Of a DNA stretch of 64,000 nt, positions 8,528-16,903 are shown one piece after another. Within the stretch, counting starts at the first letter, position 1; the number at the start of each line of letters is the position of its first letter. The position numbers were made by a program, and so were the translations under genes. The notes beneath the pieces are model-generated. The model was not told the DNA's origin, did no database searches, and worked only from the letters and a program-made list of their open reading frames with translations. Source of the stretch: Sphingobacterium sp. ML3W (lineage in GTDB: Bacteria > Bacteroidota > Bacteroidia > Sphingobacteriales > Sphingobacteriaceae); assembly GCF_029542085.1 (NCBI RefSeq), contig NZ_CP107036.1, forward strand, positions 4,154,001 to 4,218,000, in the 5' to 3' direction.

Positions 8528-9673
8528 TTAAGCGACTACAACCGCTTTTATATGTTCTTTTAATGCCAACAAAAATTGATCAGCATGTTCTTTGGTAATA
8601 TTCAATGCTGGAAGTAATCGAATAACATTCGGTTTAGCCTCCCCGGTAAAAATACGATTCTTTAACAAAAGATCTTTCTTTACATGTGCCAAAGATGCTG
8701 GAAGTTCAATGCCGATCATTAATCCTCTACCCCTCACTTCTACAATCTCTTCTATTTTCTTTAGTTCGTCAATGAGATACTGTCCTACAGCCTTCGCATT
8801 CTCCATCAACCGATCTTGTTGGATGACCTCCAAAACAGCCAAAGCTGCTGCACAGGCCAGATGGTTGCCGCCAAAGGTTGTCCCCAAACTACCGTGGGAA
8901 GCTTTAAACTTAGGAGAGATACTGATTGCACCGATAGGAAAACCATTTCCCATTCCCTTCGCCATCGTGTAAATATCCGCATCTACTCCAGAATAATCCT
9001 GTGCATAGAAAGAGCCTGTCCGACCATAGCCACATTGCACCTCATCAGCAATAAATACTGCATTATATTGGTCACAAAGTGAGCGGATCAATTGAAGAAA
9101 AGCAACGGATGCTTCCCTAATTCCACCGACACCTTGAATACTTTCGATAATAACAGAAGATATTTCCCCACCGTAAGCTGAAAATGCTTCTTTTAGTGCA
9201 TCCTCATCATTGAAAGGAAGAAAAACAACGTTCTCTGTTTCGTTAATAGGCGCAACAATACTAGGGTTGTCCGTAGCAGCTACCGACAACGACGTTCTAC
9301 CGTGGAAAGATTTAGAGAATGCAATCACCTTTTTTCTTTTATTGTAAAAGGAAGCAAGCTTCAATGCGTTTTCATTCGCTTCAGCGCCAGAATTACAGAG
9401 GAATAAGTCGTAATCAACCTTACCAGATACTTCGCCAAGCAATCGCGCAAGTTCACGCTGAATTGGAATTTCAACAGAATTGGAATAGAATCCGATACGA
9501 TTCAACTGTTCCGTAATACGTTGCACATAGCGTGGATGCGTGTGTCCGATCGATATCACGGCATGACCACCATACAAGTCCAAATAAGCATTTCCTTCGG
9601 CATCCCACACCGTAGATCCATTAGCTTTAACTATGTTAATGGGATTAATGGGATAAACATCAAATGGTTTCAT
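8528..9673 (-). CDS. argD: N-acylornithine aminotransferase (ArgD), PLP-dependent
   Basis: Class III aminotransferase that makes N-acylornithine from N-acylglutamate semialdehyde using glutamate. The PLP site is clear: NSGAEANENALK (95-106), SFHGRT (122-127), FIADEVQCGYGRTG (207-220) and the Schiff-base Lys in TMAKGMGNGFPIGA (K239). At 381 residues it is a typical length. It is the first gene of the operon; a -7-type promoter element and a small hairpin lie within 80 bp upstream. argC, argG and argH are not present in the window. The succinyl form of the substrate is inferred from ArgF'. Confidence 0.92.
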   Translation of the reverse strand: MKPFDVYPINPINIVKANGSTVWDAEGNAYLDLYGGHAVISIGHTHPRYVQRITEQLNRIGFYSNSVEIPIQRELARLLGEVSGKVDYDLFLCNSGAEANENALKLASFYNKRKKVIAFSKSFHGRTSLSVAATDNPSIVAPINETENVVFLPFNDEDALKEAFSAYGGEISSVIIESIQGVGGIREASVAFLQLIRSLCDQYNAVFIADEVQCGYGRTGSFYAQDYSGVDADIYTMAKGMGNGFPIGAISISPKFKASHGSLGTTFGGNHLACAAALAVLEVIQQDRLMENAKAVGQYLIDELKKIEEIVEVRGRGLMIGIELPASLAHVKKDLLLKNRIFTGEAKPNVIRLLPALNITKEHADQFLLALKEHIKAVVVA

Positions 9674-9701
9674 CTTAATGAATTATAGATTGATAAACGA
9701 A

Positions 9702-9748
9702 ATAGCTTGTAATAGAAAAAGCTATCAGATTTTAGCATTACAAATATA
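9702..9748 (-). promoter_or_regulatory. Candidate arg operon promoter and leader hairpin
   Basis: TATATTTG (9741-9748 on the minus strand) fits the Bacteroidota -7 consensus TAnnTTTG, but no TTTG occurs 19-21 bp upstream of it. Between it and argD, atagctt (9702-9708) and aagctat (9719-9725) form a 7-bp hairpin in the predicted leader. This could be an operator or an attenuator. Confidence 0.4.
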
Positions 9749-9779
9749 TCAGTTATAACGGTAGGAATGGTTATAAAAT

Positions 9780-9811
9780 AAAAAAAGTCCCCTTAAAAAG
9801 AGGACTTTTTC
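9780..9811 (-). terminator. Terminator of the ribosomal super-operon (after rplQ)
   Basis: AAAAAGTCC and GGACTTTTT arms enclose a short, partly paired loop, with flanking A/T runs. It lies 20 bp after the rplQ stop and separates the ribosomal cluster from the arginine operon. Confidence 0.85.
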
Positions 9812-9830
9812 TATGATAACGGGAACAATA

Positions 9831-10337
9831 TTATTCTCCGTCAACTTTTTCTTCACCTTCTACTTCAGCTTTTACTTCCGCAGGAGCGTCGGTTTCAGCA
9901 GGAGCAGCAGCTTTTTTAGCACCACCACGACGACGAGTAGCTTTTTTATCAGCAGCAGCAGCTTTTTTACCGTAGATTTCGTTGTAATCAACTAGCTCGA
10001 TGAAAGCCATTTCTGCGTTATCACCTAAACGGTTTTCCATTTTGATGATACGAGTGTAACCACCTGGACGGTTAGCTACTTTTTCAGAAATTTCGCGGAA
10101 CAAGATAGAAACTGCGTCTTTATCTTTCAAATAAGCGAATACTGTACGACGAGAGTGTGTTGTGTCGTTTTTAGATTTAGTAATCAAAGGCTCAACATAT
10201 GTACGCAATGCTTTAGCTTTAGCCAAAGTAGTTGTAATACGTTTGTGTAGGATTAATGATGTTGCCATGTTAGCCAACATTGCTTTTCTATGGCTATCCG
10301 TACGGCCTAAGTGATTTACTTTTTTTCCGTGTCTCAT
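9831..10337 (-). CDS. rplQ: Large-subunit ribosomal protein bL17
   Basis: Structural protein near the exit side of the 50S subunit. The core (1-115) begins MRHGKKVNHLGRTDSHR and is standard. From about residue 118 an Ala/Lys/Arg-rich, then Glu-rich tail extends the protein to 168 residues, longer than the roughly 127 of E. coli. Tails like this are common in Bacteroidota L17 and are probably disordered. It is the last gene of the cluster, 130 bp after rpoA, and is followed by a strong terminator. Confidence 0.95.
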   Translation of the reverse strand: MRHGKKVNHLGRTDSHRKAMLANMATSLILHKRITTTLAKAKALRTYVEPLITKSKNDTTHSRRTVFAYLKDKDAVSILFREISEKVANRPGGYTRIIKMENRLGDNAEMAFIELVDYNEIYGKKAAAADKKATRRRGGAKKAAAPAETDAPAEVKAEVEGEEKVDGE

Positions 10338-10467
10338 TTTGATTTTATTATACTATATATACCGTTCTTGTTTTACCCAAATTGCTAAAATTTTCAGAGG
10401 CGGATGCCCATCTTTTTCAGCAATCAGCTTCAAGAGGAATTACATATAGTGGTCGCTTAATAAATTA

Positions 10468-11460
10468 TTATTCTTCGTCTAATTTATATTTTGCTAAGTT
10501 CATTCCGAATGATAAACCCTTAGATTTAACCAATTCTTGGATTTCGCTTAACGATTTTTTACCGAAGTTTCTGAATTTCAACATGTCAGCTACGTCGTAA
10601 GTTACCAACTCAGCTAATGTGCGAATATCAGCAGCTTTCAAACAATTCAATGCACGCACTGAAAGGTCAAGGTCTACTAATTCTGTTTTCAAAATCTTAC
10701 GCATATGCAAGATTTCTTCATCTACTACTTTAGTTTCTTCCTTCGTTTGAGACTCAAGAAGCATATTCTCATCAGAGAATAAGATAAAGTGTTGAATTAA
10801 GATCTTAGCAGCCTCTTTTAAAGCTTCTTCGGGGTGAATTGAGCCATCTGTAGAGATATCTAACAACAATTTCTCATAGTCAGTTTTTTGTTCTACACGG
10901 TAATTCTCAATGGTATATTTAACATTCTTGATCGGAGTAAAGATCGAATCGATAGCGATAACACCTACTGGAGCATCAGTCACTTTATTCTCATCTGCAT
11001 TTACATATCCACGACCTTTAGCAATACTCAATTCCAATTCAATTGTCACTGCGTTATCCATATTACAGATTACTAAGTCTGGATTTAAGACAGTAAAGTT
11101 ATTAGAGAATTTTGTGATATCACCAGCTAAGAATTGTTCTTGACCATTGATTACTACAAATACCTTTTCGTTGTCGCCAATCTCACCTGTTTTTTTGAAA
11201 CGGATTTGTTTCAAGTTCAAGATAATTTCAGTTACGTCTTCAACAACACCTTTGATCGTTGAAAATTCGTGCGAAACGCCAGAAAACCTTATCGACGTAA
11301 TTGCATATCCTTCTAACGAGGACAATAGAATACGGCGCAAAGCATTACCAATGGTTACACCAAAACCAGGCTCCAATGGACGAAATTCAAACGTACCATC
11401 AAAATCCGTAGATTTTTGCATGATAACTTTATCCGGTCTTTGAAATGCTAAAATTGCCAT
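10468..11460 (-). CDS. rpoA: DNA-directed RNA polymerase subunit alpha
   Basis: Assembles the polymerase core through its N-terminal domain and contacts upstream DNA and activators through its C-terminal domain. Visible marks are LEPGFGVTIGNALRRILLSS (about 28-47) in the dimerisation domain and a C-terminal helix-hairpin-helix region ending LKFRNFGKKSLSEIQELV. The length of 330 is normal. It is flanked by rpsD and rplQ as in most bacteria. The 96-bp spacer from rpsD contains a long hairpin (11504-11549). Confidence 0.97.
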   Translation of the reverse strand: MAILAFQRPDKVIMQKSTDFDGTFEFRPLEPGFGVTIGNALRRILLSSLEGYAITSIRFSGVSHEFSTIKGVVEDVTEIILNLKQIRFKKTGEIGDNEKVFVVINGQEQFLAGDITKFSNNFTVLNPDLVICNMDNAVTIELELSIAKGRGYVNADENKVTDAPVGVIAIDSIFTPIKNVKYTIENYRVEQKTDYEKLLLDISTDGSIHPEEALKEAAKILIQHFILFSDENMLLESQTKEETKVVDEEILHMRKILKTELVDLDLSVRALNCLKAADIRTLAELVTYDVADMLKFRNFGKKSLSEIQELVKSKGLSFGMNLAKYKLDEE

Positions 11461-11503
11461 TTATTTTCTTTTAATGTTTTATTTGTAATAATAATTGTAA
11501 TAC

Positions 11504-11549
11504 AATAGAAAGATGCATACCCCAAAAATGGACTATGCATACTTCTATT
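11504..11549 (-). promoter_or_regulatory. Long hairpin in the rpsD-rpoA spacer
   Basis: aatagaa (11504-11510) pairs with ttctatt (11543-11549), and atgcata (11513-11519) with tatgcat (11534-11540). That is two perfect 7-bp stems separated by a 2x2 internal loop and capped by 14 nt. No T-run follows in the direction of transcription, so it looks like an mRNA processing, stabilising or protein-binding element rather than a terminator. Confidence 0.6.
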
Positions 11550-11556
11550 TTATTTA

Positions 11557-12165
11557 TTATTTAGAGTATAACTCAACGATTAAGTTCTCTTTAATGTTTT
11601 CAGGAATATCAGATCTTTCTGGATAGCTTAAGAAAGTACCTGTCAATTCTTTCGCATTCCACTCTAACCAAGAAAATTTGTTTACAGTACGACCTGCAAC
11701 TGAATTTGTGATGGCTTCAAGAGTTTGAGAACGTTCACGAACTGCTACAACGTCACCTGGACGCAAGCTATATGATGGAATGTTAACAACACTTCCGTTA
11801 ACAGTAATGTGTTTGTGAGATACCAACTGACGAGCAGCGGCACGAGAAGTAGCAATACCTAAACGGTAAACTACATTGTCCAAGCGAGCTTCTAGTAATT
11901 TCAAGAAGATCTCACCTGTAATACCTTGTTTAGAGGCAGCTTTAACAAATAAATTTGCAAACTGACGCTCCAATACACCGTAAGTGTATTTTGCTTTTTG
12001 TTTTTCTAACAACTGAATAGCGTATTCAGATTGTTTACCTCTGCGTTTAGAAGCTCCGTGTTGTCCAGGAGGGTAATTTTTCTTTTCTAACGCTTTATCT
12101 GGGCCGAAGATCGGCTCTCTAAATTTACGGGCAATTTTGGACTTAGGTCCTGTATATCTAGCCAT
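11557..12165 (-). CDS. rpsD: Small-subunit ribosomal protein uS4
   Basis: Primary 16S rRNA-binding protein that nucleates assembly of the 30S body; in many bacteria it also represses its own operon. The N terminus MARYTGPKSKIARKFREPI and the S4 RNA-binding domain (about 90-155, LDNVVYRLGIATSRAAARQL) are clear. At 202 residues it is normal. It lies 60 bp after rpsK and 96 bp before rpoA. Confidence 0.97.
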   Translation of the reverse strand: MARYTGPKSKIARKFREPIFGPDKALEKKNYPPGQHGASKRRGKQSEYAIQLLEKQKAKYTYGVLERQFANLFVKAASKQGITGEIFLKLLEARLDNVVYRLGIATSRAAARQLVSHKHITVNGSVVNIPSYSLRPGDVVAVRERSQTLEAITNSVAGRTVNKFSWLEWNAKELTGTFLSYPERSDIPENIKENLIVELYSK

Positions 12166-12225
12166 TTTTTTTTACAATTAAAGTATCTATCAGCCTATAG
12201 CCAATGAATCTTATCTTTAAATTAA

Positions 12226-12615
12226 TTAAACTCTTCTGCGTTTTGGAGGACGACAACCGTTGTGAGGAAGTGGAGTGATATCTTTGATAGTAGTCACATC
12301 GATTCCTACAGTTTGTAATGTTCTGATTGCAGATTCACGACCTGCACCAGGTCCTTTAACAAACACTTCAACTTTGCGTAAACCCAAATCATGAGCAACT
12401 TTTCCACAATCTTGTGCAGCTTGACCAGCAGCATATGGAGTGTTCTTTTTAGAACCACGGAAACCCATTTTACCAGCACTAGACCAAGAAATAGTTTGTC
12501 CTTGATTGTTAGTCAAAGTTACAATGATATTGTTAAACGTTGCGTTAATGTGAGCCTGACCTACAGGTTCAATAACAACGATACGCTTTTTTGCAGCTTT
12601 TTTAGTTTTAGCCAT
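12226..12615 (-). CDS. rpsK: Small-subunit ribosomal protein uS11
   Basis: Platform protein of the 30S subunit near the mRNA exit. Recognised by HINATFNNIIVTLTN, SAGKMGFRGSKKNTPYAA and the C-terminal DITPLPHNGCRPPKRRRV. At 129 residues it is full length. It is 10 bp downstream of rpsM and shares its transcript. Confidence 0.97.
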   Translation of the reverse strand: MAKTKKAAKKRIVVIEPVGQAHINATFNNIIVTLTNNQGQTISWSSAGKMGFRGSKKNTPYAAGQAAQDCGKVAHDLGLRKVEVFVKGPGAGRESAIRTLQTVGIDVTTIKDITPLPHNGCRPPKRRRV

Positions 12616-12625
12616 TTCTTATTTA

Positions 12626-13003
12626 TTATTTAGTAGCTTTTTTCTTGTTTGCAACTGTCTTACGTTTACCTTTACGAGTACGTGAGTTGTTTTTAGTACG
12701 TTGACCACGAACTGGTAAGTGTTTACGGTGACGCAATCCACGGTAACAACCGATATCCATTAAACGTTTGATGTTTAATTGAACTTCTGAACGCAATGCA
12801 CCTTCTACTTTCAATTCATCGTTGATGATGCTACGAATTGCTGCCAATTGTTCATCATTCCACTCTTGTACCTTCACATCTTCGCTGATACCAGCTTTTT
12901 CCAAGATATATTCAGCTCTTGTACGACCGATACCAAAAATATAGGTAAGGCCGATCACACCTCTTTTGTTTTTAGGTAAATCAATACCTGCTATCCTTGC
13001 CAT
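12626..13003 (-). CDS. rpsM: Small-subunit ribosomal protein uS13
   Basis: Head protein of the 30S subunit that contacts the P-site tRNA and the 50S subunit. ARIAGIDLPKNKRG at the N terminus and RGLRHRKHLPVRGQRTKNN are diagnostic. The basic tail ends the 125-residue protein. It is 30 bp after rpmJ. Confidence 0.97.
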   Translation of the reverse strand: MARIAGIDLPKNKRGVIGLTYIFGIGRTRAEYILEKAGISEDVKVQEWNDEQLAAIRSIINDELKVEGALRSEVQLNIKRLMDIGCYRGLRHRKHLPVRGQRTKNNSRTRKGKRKTVANKKKATK

Positions 13004-13033
13004 ATAATATTAAGCTATTATTTTTTTAATGAA

Positions 13034-13150
13034 TTAACCCTGACGTTGTTTAAACTTAGGGTTCTTTTTGTTGATTACAAAAACTTTACCTTTACGACGG
13101 ATGATCTTACAGTCCGCGCTACGTTTTTTTATTGATGCTCTTACTTTCAT
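13034..13150 (-). CDS. rpmJ: Large-subunit ribosomal protein bL36 (zinc-ligand-free type)
   Basis: A 38-residue gene read by hand between infA and rpsM: MKVRASIKKRSADCKIIRRK and then a Lys/Asn-rich end finishing FKQRQG. The bL36 pattern MKVR(A)S(I/V)K ... C(K) is clear. The protein keeps one Cys (residue 14) but lacks the other Cys and His ligands of the zinc ribbon, so it should not bind zinc. It sits 45 bp downstream of infA and 30 bp upstream of rpsM, its usual place. Confidence 0.95.
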   Translation of the reverse strand: MKVRASIKKRSADCKIIRRKGKVFVINKKNPKFKQRQG

Positions 13151-13195
13151 GATATTTATTTTTTCAAAAGCTTGTGCTAATTAAAAGGCTTACGA

Positions 13196-13414
13196 CTATT
13201 TATAGCGGTAAGTGATCCTTCCCTTAGTCAAATCATACGGAGACATTTCCAATTTAACTTTATCCCCAGGTAAAATTTTGATATAGTGCATACGCATTTT
13301 ACCAGAAATATGGGCAATGATTTCATGTCCATTTTCCAATTCTACCCTAAACATAGCATTAGAAAGTGCCTCTCTAATTATACCGTCTTGTTCTATTGAG
13401 GCTTGTTTAGCCAT
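13196..13414 (-). CDS. infA: Translation initiation factor IF-1
   Basis: Binds the A site of the 30S subunit during initiation. The 72-residue S1/OB-fold protein contains IEQDGIIREALSNAMFRVEL, HISGKMRMHYIKILPGDKV and the C-terminal DLTKGRITYRYK. It is probably the first gene of its own transcription unit: a TATCTTTG element lies in the 74-bp gap after map. Confidence 0.97.
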   Translation of the reverse strand: MAKQASIEQDGIIREALSNAMFRVELENGHEIIAHISGKMRMHYIKILPGDKVKLEMSPYDLTKGRITYRYK

Positions 13415-13458
13415 ATATTCTCGATTAAATTTAATTTAAAAGCCTGCGAACAGGAGTG

Positions 13459-13488
13459 CAAAGATAAATAAAAATAATTGAAAACCAA
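13459..13488 (-). promoter_or_regulatory. Candidate internal promoter for infA and the alpha operon
   Basis: On the minus strand TATCTTTG (13459-13466) matches the -7 consensus TAnnTTTG. TTGG (13485-13488), 18 bp further upstream, is an imperfect -33. A small CCTG/CAGG hairpin (13443-13454) would lie in the leader. It would let infA to rplQ be transcribed apart from the upstream genes. Confidence 0.5.
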
Positions 13489-14271
13489 CTACTTTTTGTT
13501 CAAAACTTTCTCTACATGTTCGAATGTCAGCAACACATCTGGTTCACCTTTTCGGATTGCAACCATCTGTTCGAAGTGCGCCGATAACTTCCCATCTACT
13601 GTACTTACAGTCCAACCATCATCCCAAAAACGAACACCTGCGCGCCCCGCATTGATCATCGGCTCGATACAAATAACCAAACCTTCTTCCAATTTTGGAC
13701 CCGCGCCACGTTTTCCGTAATTCGGAACTTCTGGCTTTTCATGTAAATGATACCCAACTCCATGTCCGACCAATTCGCGTACAATTCCGAAACCGAACTT
13801 GCTCACGTACTCTTGAACTGCAGAGGAAATATCCCCAACACGTTTACCGGCCACAGCCTGTTCAACACCTTTGTACAATGATTCCTTTGTTACATCCAAC
13901 AACAATTGCGCTTCCTCAGAAATTTCACCAACACCAAAAGTGTAGGCTGAATCACTGATAAAACCGTTCAAATTAACACCCCCATCGACCGAAACAAGAT
14001 CACCATCTTTAATTTCATAATCGCTCGGAAAACCGTGTACAATCTGATCGTTGACAGAGATACACAAAGAGTATGGAAATCCGTGATAATTTAAGAACGC
14101 AGGCGTTCCGCCGTTATCATGAATATACTCATAAGCTAATTTATCAAGAGATATAGTTTTTACCCCAGGTTTAATCACTTTTGCGATTTCACCAAGCAAT
14201 TGCGAAAGCACATCTGCTGACTTCCGCAATTGCTCTATATCATCTGCTGACTTATAAAATACTTTAGACAT
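13489..14271 (-). CDS. map: Methionine aminopeptidase, type I
   Basis: Removes the initiator Met from new proteins. All five metal ligands of the pita-bread fold are visible: SVDGG (D96), ISDSAYT (D107), LVGHGVGYHLHE (H170), CIEPMIN (E203) and HFEQM (E234). At 260 residues with no N-terminal extension it is type I. It is co-transcribed with secY (9 bp gap), the usual Bacteroidota arrangement with adk missing. Confidence 0.97.
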   Translation of the reverse strand: MSKVFYKSADDIEQLRKSADVLSQLLGEIAKVIKPGVKTISLDKLAYEYIHDNGGTPAFLNYHGFPYSLCISVNDQIVHGFPSDYEIKDGDLVSVDGGVNLNGFISDSAYTFGVGEISEEAQLLLDVTKESLYKGVEQAVAGKRVGDISSAVQEYVSKFGFGIVRELVGHGVGYHLHEKPEVPNYGKRGAGPKLEEGLVICIEPMINAGRAGVRFWDDGWTVSTVDGKLSAHFEQMVAIRKGEPDVLLTFEHVEKVLNKK

Positions 14272-14280
14272 CTAAAGAAA

Positions 14281-15618
14281 TTAAATTGCCGAATGATCCA
14301 TTCCCTCAACAGACGCGGCCGAACGACCTTTAATACGACCTGTTTTCATCAATCCATCATAATGACGCATCAATAAATGAGATTCGATCTGTTGCAAAGT
14401 ATCCAACACCACACCTACTAAAATCAATAATGACGTACCTCCATAGAAGTGTGCAAATTGATTATTAATACCAAACAAACTTGCAATAGCAGGTAGAATA
14501 GCAATGATCGCTAAGAAAATTGCACCTGGGAATGTAATATTTGATATTACGCGGTCTATAAAATTACTAGTTTCCAATCCCGGTTTAATACCTGGAACAA
14601 AACCTCCGTTTTTCTTCATGTCATCTGACATTTGTTGTGGGTTGACCATGATCGCTGTATAGAAGAACGTAAATGCGATAATTAACACCGCAAAAGTCAC
14701 GTTGTACGCTACAGAAGTATAGTTACTCAACGAAGTCAAAAATTCCGACTGAAGATTTGGGAAGAACTGTCCTAAACTCATCGGCACAAACATAATTGCC
14801 TGTGCAAAAATGATCGGCATTACACCTGCAGCATTTACCTTTAACGGTATATACTGACGTACTCCACCGACTTGCTTGTTTCCGACAATTTTCTTCGCGT
14901 ATTGTACAGGGATCTTACGAACACCTTGTACGATCAAGATCGTAAAGATCACAACGAAGAACAAAGCCACAAATTCAAGCAACAATGGAATTGGACCACC
15001 ACCACCTTTCGCCATTCTAGAAACCCATTCCGCAGTGATACCACTTGGCAATTGAGCGATAATACCAGTCATGATGATCAAAGAAATACCATTACCGATA
15101 CCTTTATCAGTAATTTTTTCCCCTAACCACATCACAAATAAAGTACCGCCTGTCAAAACTATGGCAGTCAGAATCGTGAACAATGGGTCAGCGATTGTCT
15201 TAGCACTTGGCTCGATCTGAGTACGTACATAAGCAAAAGCCTGAAGCAAAGTAATCCCTAATGTTAAATAGCGAGTAATTTGATTCATTTTTTGACGACC
15301 ACTTTCCCCTTCTTTCTGCATCTTTTGGAAGTAAGGAACCGCGATGCCCAACAATTGAACAACAATGGATGCCGAGATATATGGCATTACCCCTAACGCA
15401 AAGATAGCCGAACGAGAGAACGAGCCCCCCGCAAACATATCCAATAGGCCCAATAAACCCTCTTTTTGACCAGAAGCCAAAGCATGAGGATTTACACCTG
15501 GTAATACCACGTGACATCCAATACGGTAAATCAAAAGAAAAAGTAAGGTATTTAGAATACGCGTACGTAAATCATCGATTTTCCAAATATTGGTTAAGGT
15601 TGTGATTAGTTTCTTCAT
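14281..15618 (-). CDS. secY: Protein translocase subunit SecY
   Basis: Channel subunit of the Sec translocon in the inner membrane. The 445-residue protein has about ten membrane helices. The region SASIVVQLLGIAVPYFQKMQ (plug and TM2/3) and the cytoplasmic loop KIPVQYAKKIVG are family marks. It lies 3 bp after rplO and 9 bp before map, as in the canonical spc operon. Confidence 0.97.
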   Translation of the reverse strand: MKKLITTLTNIWKIDDLRTRILNTLLFLLIYRIGCHVVLPGVNPHALASGQKEGLLGLLDMFAGGSFSRSAIFALGVMPYISASIVVQLLGIAVPYFQKMQKEGESGRQKMNQITRYLTLGITLLQAFAYVRTQIEPSAKTIADPLFTILTAIVLTGGTLFVMWLGEKITDKGIGNGISLIIMTGIIAQLPSGITAEWVSRMAKGGGGPIPLLLEFVALFFVVIFTILIVQGVRKIPVQYAKKIVGNKQVGGVRQYIPLKVNAAGVMPIIFAQAIMFVPMSLGQFFPNLQSEFLTSLSNYTSVAYNVTFAVLIIAFTFFYTAIMVNPQQMSDDMKKNGGFVPGIKPGLETSNFIDRVISNITFPGAIFLAIIAILPAIASLFGINNQFAHFYGGTSLLILVGVVLDTLQQIESHLLMRHYDGLMKTGRIKGRSAASVEGMDHSAI

Positions 15619-15621
15619 TTA

Positions 15622-16068
15622 TTAAATTTTAACGATAGAACCGCCTGCAGCTTCGATAGCTTTTTGAGCAGAAGCAGTAAACGCGTGCGCTGTTACTTCA
15701 ACTTTAGCTTTCAATTCACCGCGACCCAAGATTTTTACCTTGTCATTTTTAGACACTAATCCATGAGCTTTCAATGCATCGAAATCTACAGCTGTCAAAT
15801 TGAATTTCTCGATCAACGCTTGTAAAGTATCCAAGTTGACACCATTGTACTCAACGCGGTTGATGTTTTTGAAACCAAATTTAGGTACACGACGTTGCAA
15901 AGGCATTTGACCACCTTCGAAACCGATTTTCGTAGAGTGACCTGAACGAGAACCAGCACCTTTGTGACCACGTGTAGAAGTACCACCACGACCAGAACCA
16001 GTACCACGACCGATACGTTTGCTACCTTTTACTGCACCTTTTGCAGGTTTTAAATTACTTAAGTTCAT
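15622..16068 (-). CDS. rplO: Large-subunit ribosomal protein uL15
   Basis: Late-assembly protein of the 50S subunit. MNLSNLKPAKGAVKGSKRIG followed by a Gly/Arg/Ser-rich extension (RGTGSGRGGTSTRGHKG) is typical. At 148 residues it is full length. It lies 3 bp upstream of secY and 119 bp downstream of rpmD; that spacer contains a hairpin. Confidence 0.97.
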   Translation of the reverse strand: MNLSNLKPAKGAVKGSKRIGRGTGSGRGGTSTRGHKGAGSRSGHSTKIGFEGGQMPLQRRVPKFGFKNINRVEYNGVNLDTLQALIEKFNLTAVDFDALKAHGLVSKNDKVKILGRGELKAKVEVTAHAFTASAQKAIEAAGGSIVKI

Positions 16069-16187
16069 TTTTAAACTAAATTGTGCTAGCCCTTCGCTCT
16101 CACTAAACAGGTACTAGCGATTAAAAAATAATTATTATTAATAACAAGTAATGGAAAGAGCCCAAAGACCCTTTCCATATGCTAATA
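16069..16187 (-). promoter_or_regulatory. rpmD-rplO spacer with 8-bp perfect hairpin
   Basis: atggaaag (16151-16158) and ctttccat (16171-16178) pair perfectly around a 12-nt loop just after the rpmD stop. The rest is AT-rich up to the rplO start, with a gctagc/ctagc pair near 16085 and 16116. A gap this long is unusual inside this operon. No T-run adjoins the stem, so a processing or control role is more likely than termination. Confidence 0.45.
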
Positions 16188-16367
16188 TTAAATAGTTTCG
16201 ATAGCTACTAAATGGTTTACTTTACGTACCATTCCAATGATTGATGGAGTAGCTTCAACTTCTACTGAGTGGTTGATTCTTTTCAAACCTAATGCCTCAA
16301 TAGTTTTCTTTTGGCGCTCGCTTCTGTCGATAACGCTCTTTATCTGGGTGATTTTGATTTTTGCCAT
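16188..16367 (-). CDS. rpmD: Large-subunit ribosomal protein uL30
   Basis: A 59-residue protein read by hand: it begins MAKIKITQIKSVIDRSERQK and ends VRKVNHLVAIETI, both typical of bL30-type uL30. It lies 5 bp downstream of rpsE, its canonical position. Confidence 0.95.
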   Translation of the reverse strand: MAKIKITQIKSVIDRSERQKKTIEALGLKRINHSVEVEATPSIIGMVRKVNHLVAIETI

Positions 16368-16372
16368 GATAA

Positions 16373-16891
16373 TTAACCGTTAAATACTTTATTCAAATCG
16401 ACACCGCGGTGTTGTGCCACTGTATATGCATCACGCATGTTTGCTAAAGCAGTTACAGTTGCTTTTACCACGTTGTGTGGGTTAGAAGAACCTAATGATT
16501 TAGCCAATACGTCTTTGATACCAGCAGACTCCAATACTGCACGCATTGCACCACCTGCCAAAACTCCTGTACCACCTACAGCTGGTTTAATCAAAACTGA
16601 ACCACCAGAATATTTACCATATTGTGCGTGAGGAACAGTACCTTTGATTACAGGAACTTTCACTAAATTTTTCTTTGCGTCGTCGATACCTTTAGTGATA
16701 GCTTCAGTTACCTCTTTCGCTTTACCTAAACCGTAACCAACGATACCGTTTTCATCACCTACTACAACAATTGCAGAGAAGCTGAAAGTACGACCACCTT
16801 TAGTAACTTTAGCTACACGTTGGATACTTACTAAGCGATCTTTTAATTCAATTTCGCTTGATTTTACTCTTTTTATATTGCTTAATGCCAT
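16373..16891 (-). CDS. rpsE: Small-subunit ribosomal protein uS5
   Basis: 30S protein important for decoding accuracy and mRNA entry. The double-stranded RNA-binding N-terminal domain (KDRLVSIQRVAKVTKGGRTF, about 17-36) and the GYGLGKAKEVTEAI segment are clear, as is GGAMRAVLESAG. At 172 residues it is full length. It is 12 bp after rplR. Confidence 0.97.
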   Translation of the reverse strand: MALSNIKRVKSSEIELKDRLVSIQRVAKVTKGGRTFSFSAIVVVGDENGIVGYGLGKAKEVTEAITKGIDDAKKNLVKVPVIKGTVPHAQYGKYSGGSVLIKPAVGGTGVLAGGAMRAVLESAGIKDVLAKSLGSSNPHNVVKATVTALANMRDAYTVAQHRGVDLNKVFNG

Positions 16892-16903
16892 TTCTTTCTA
16901 TGA

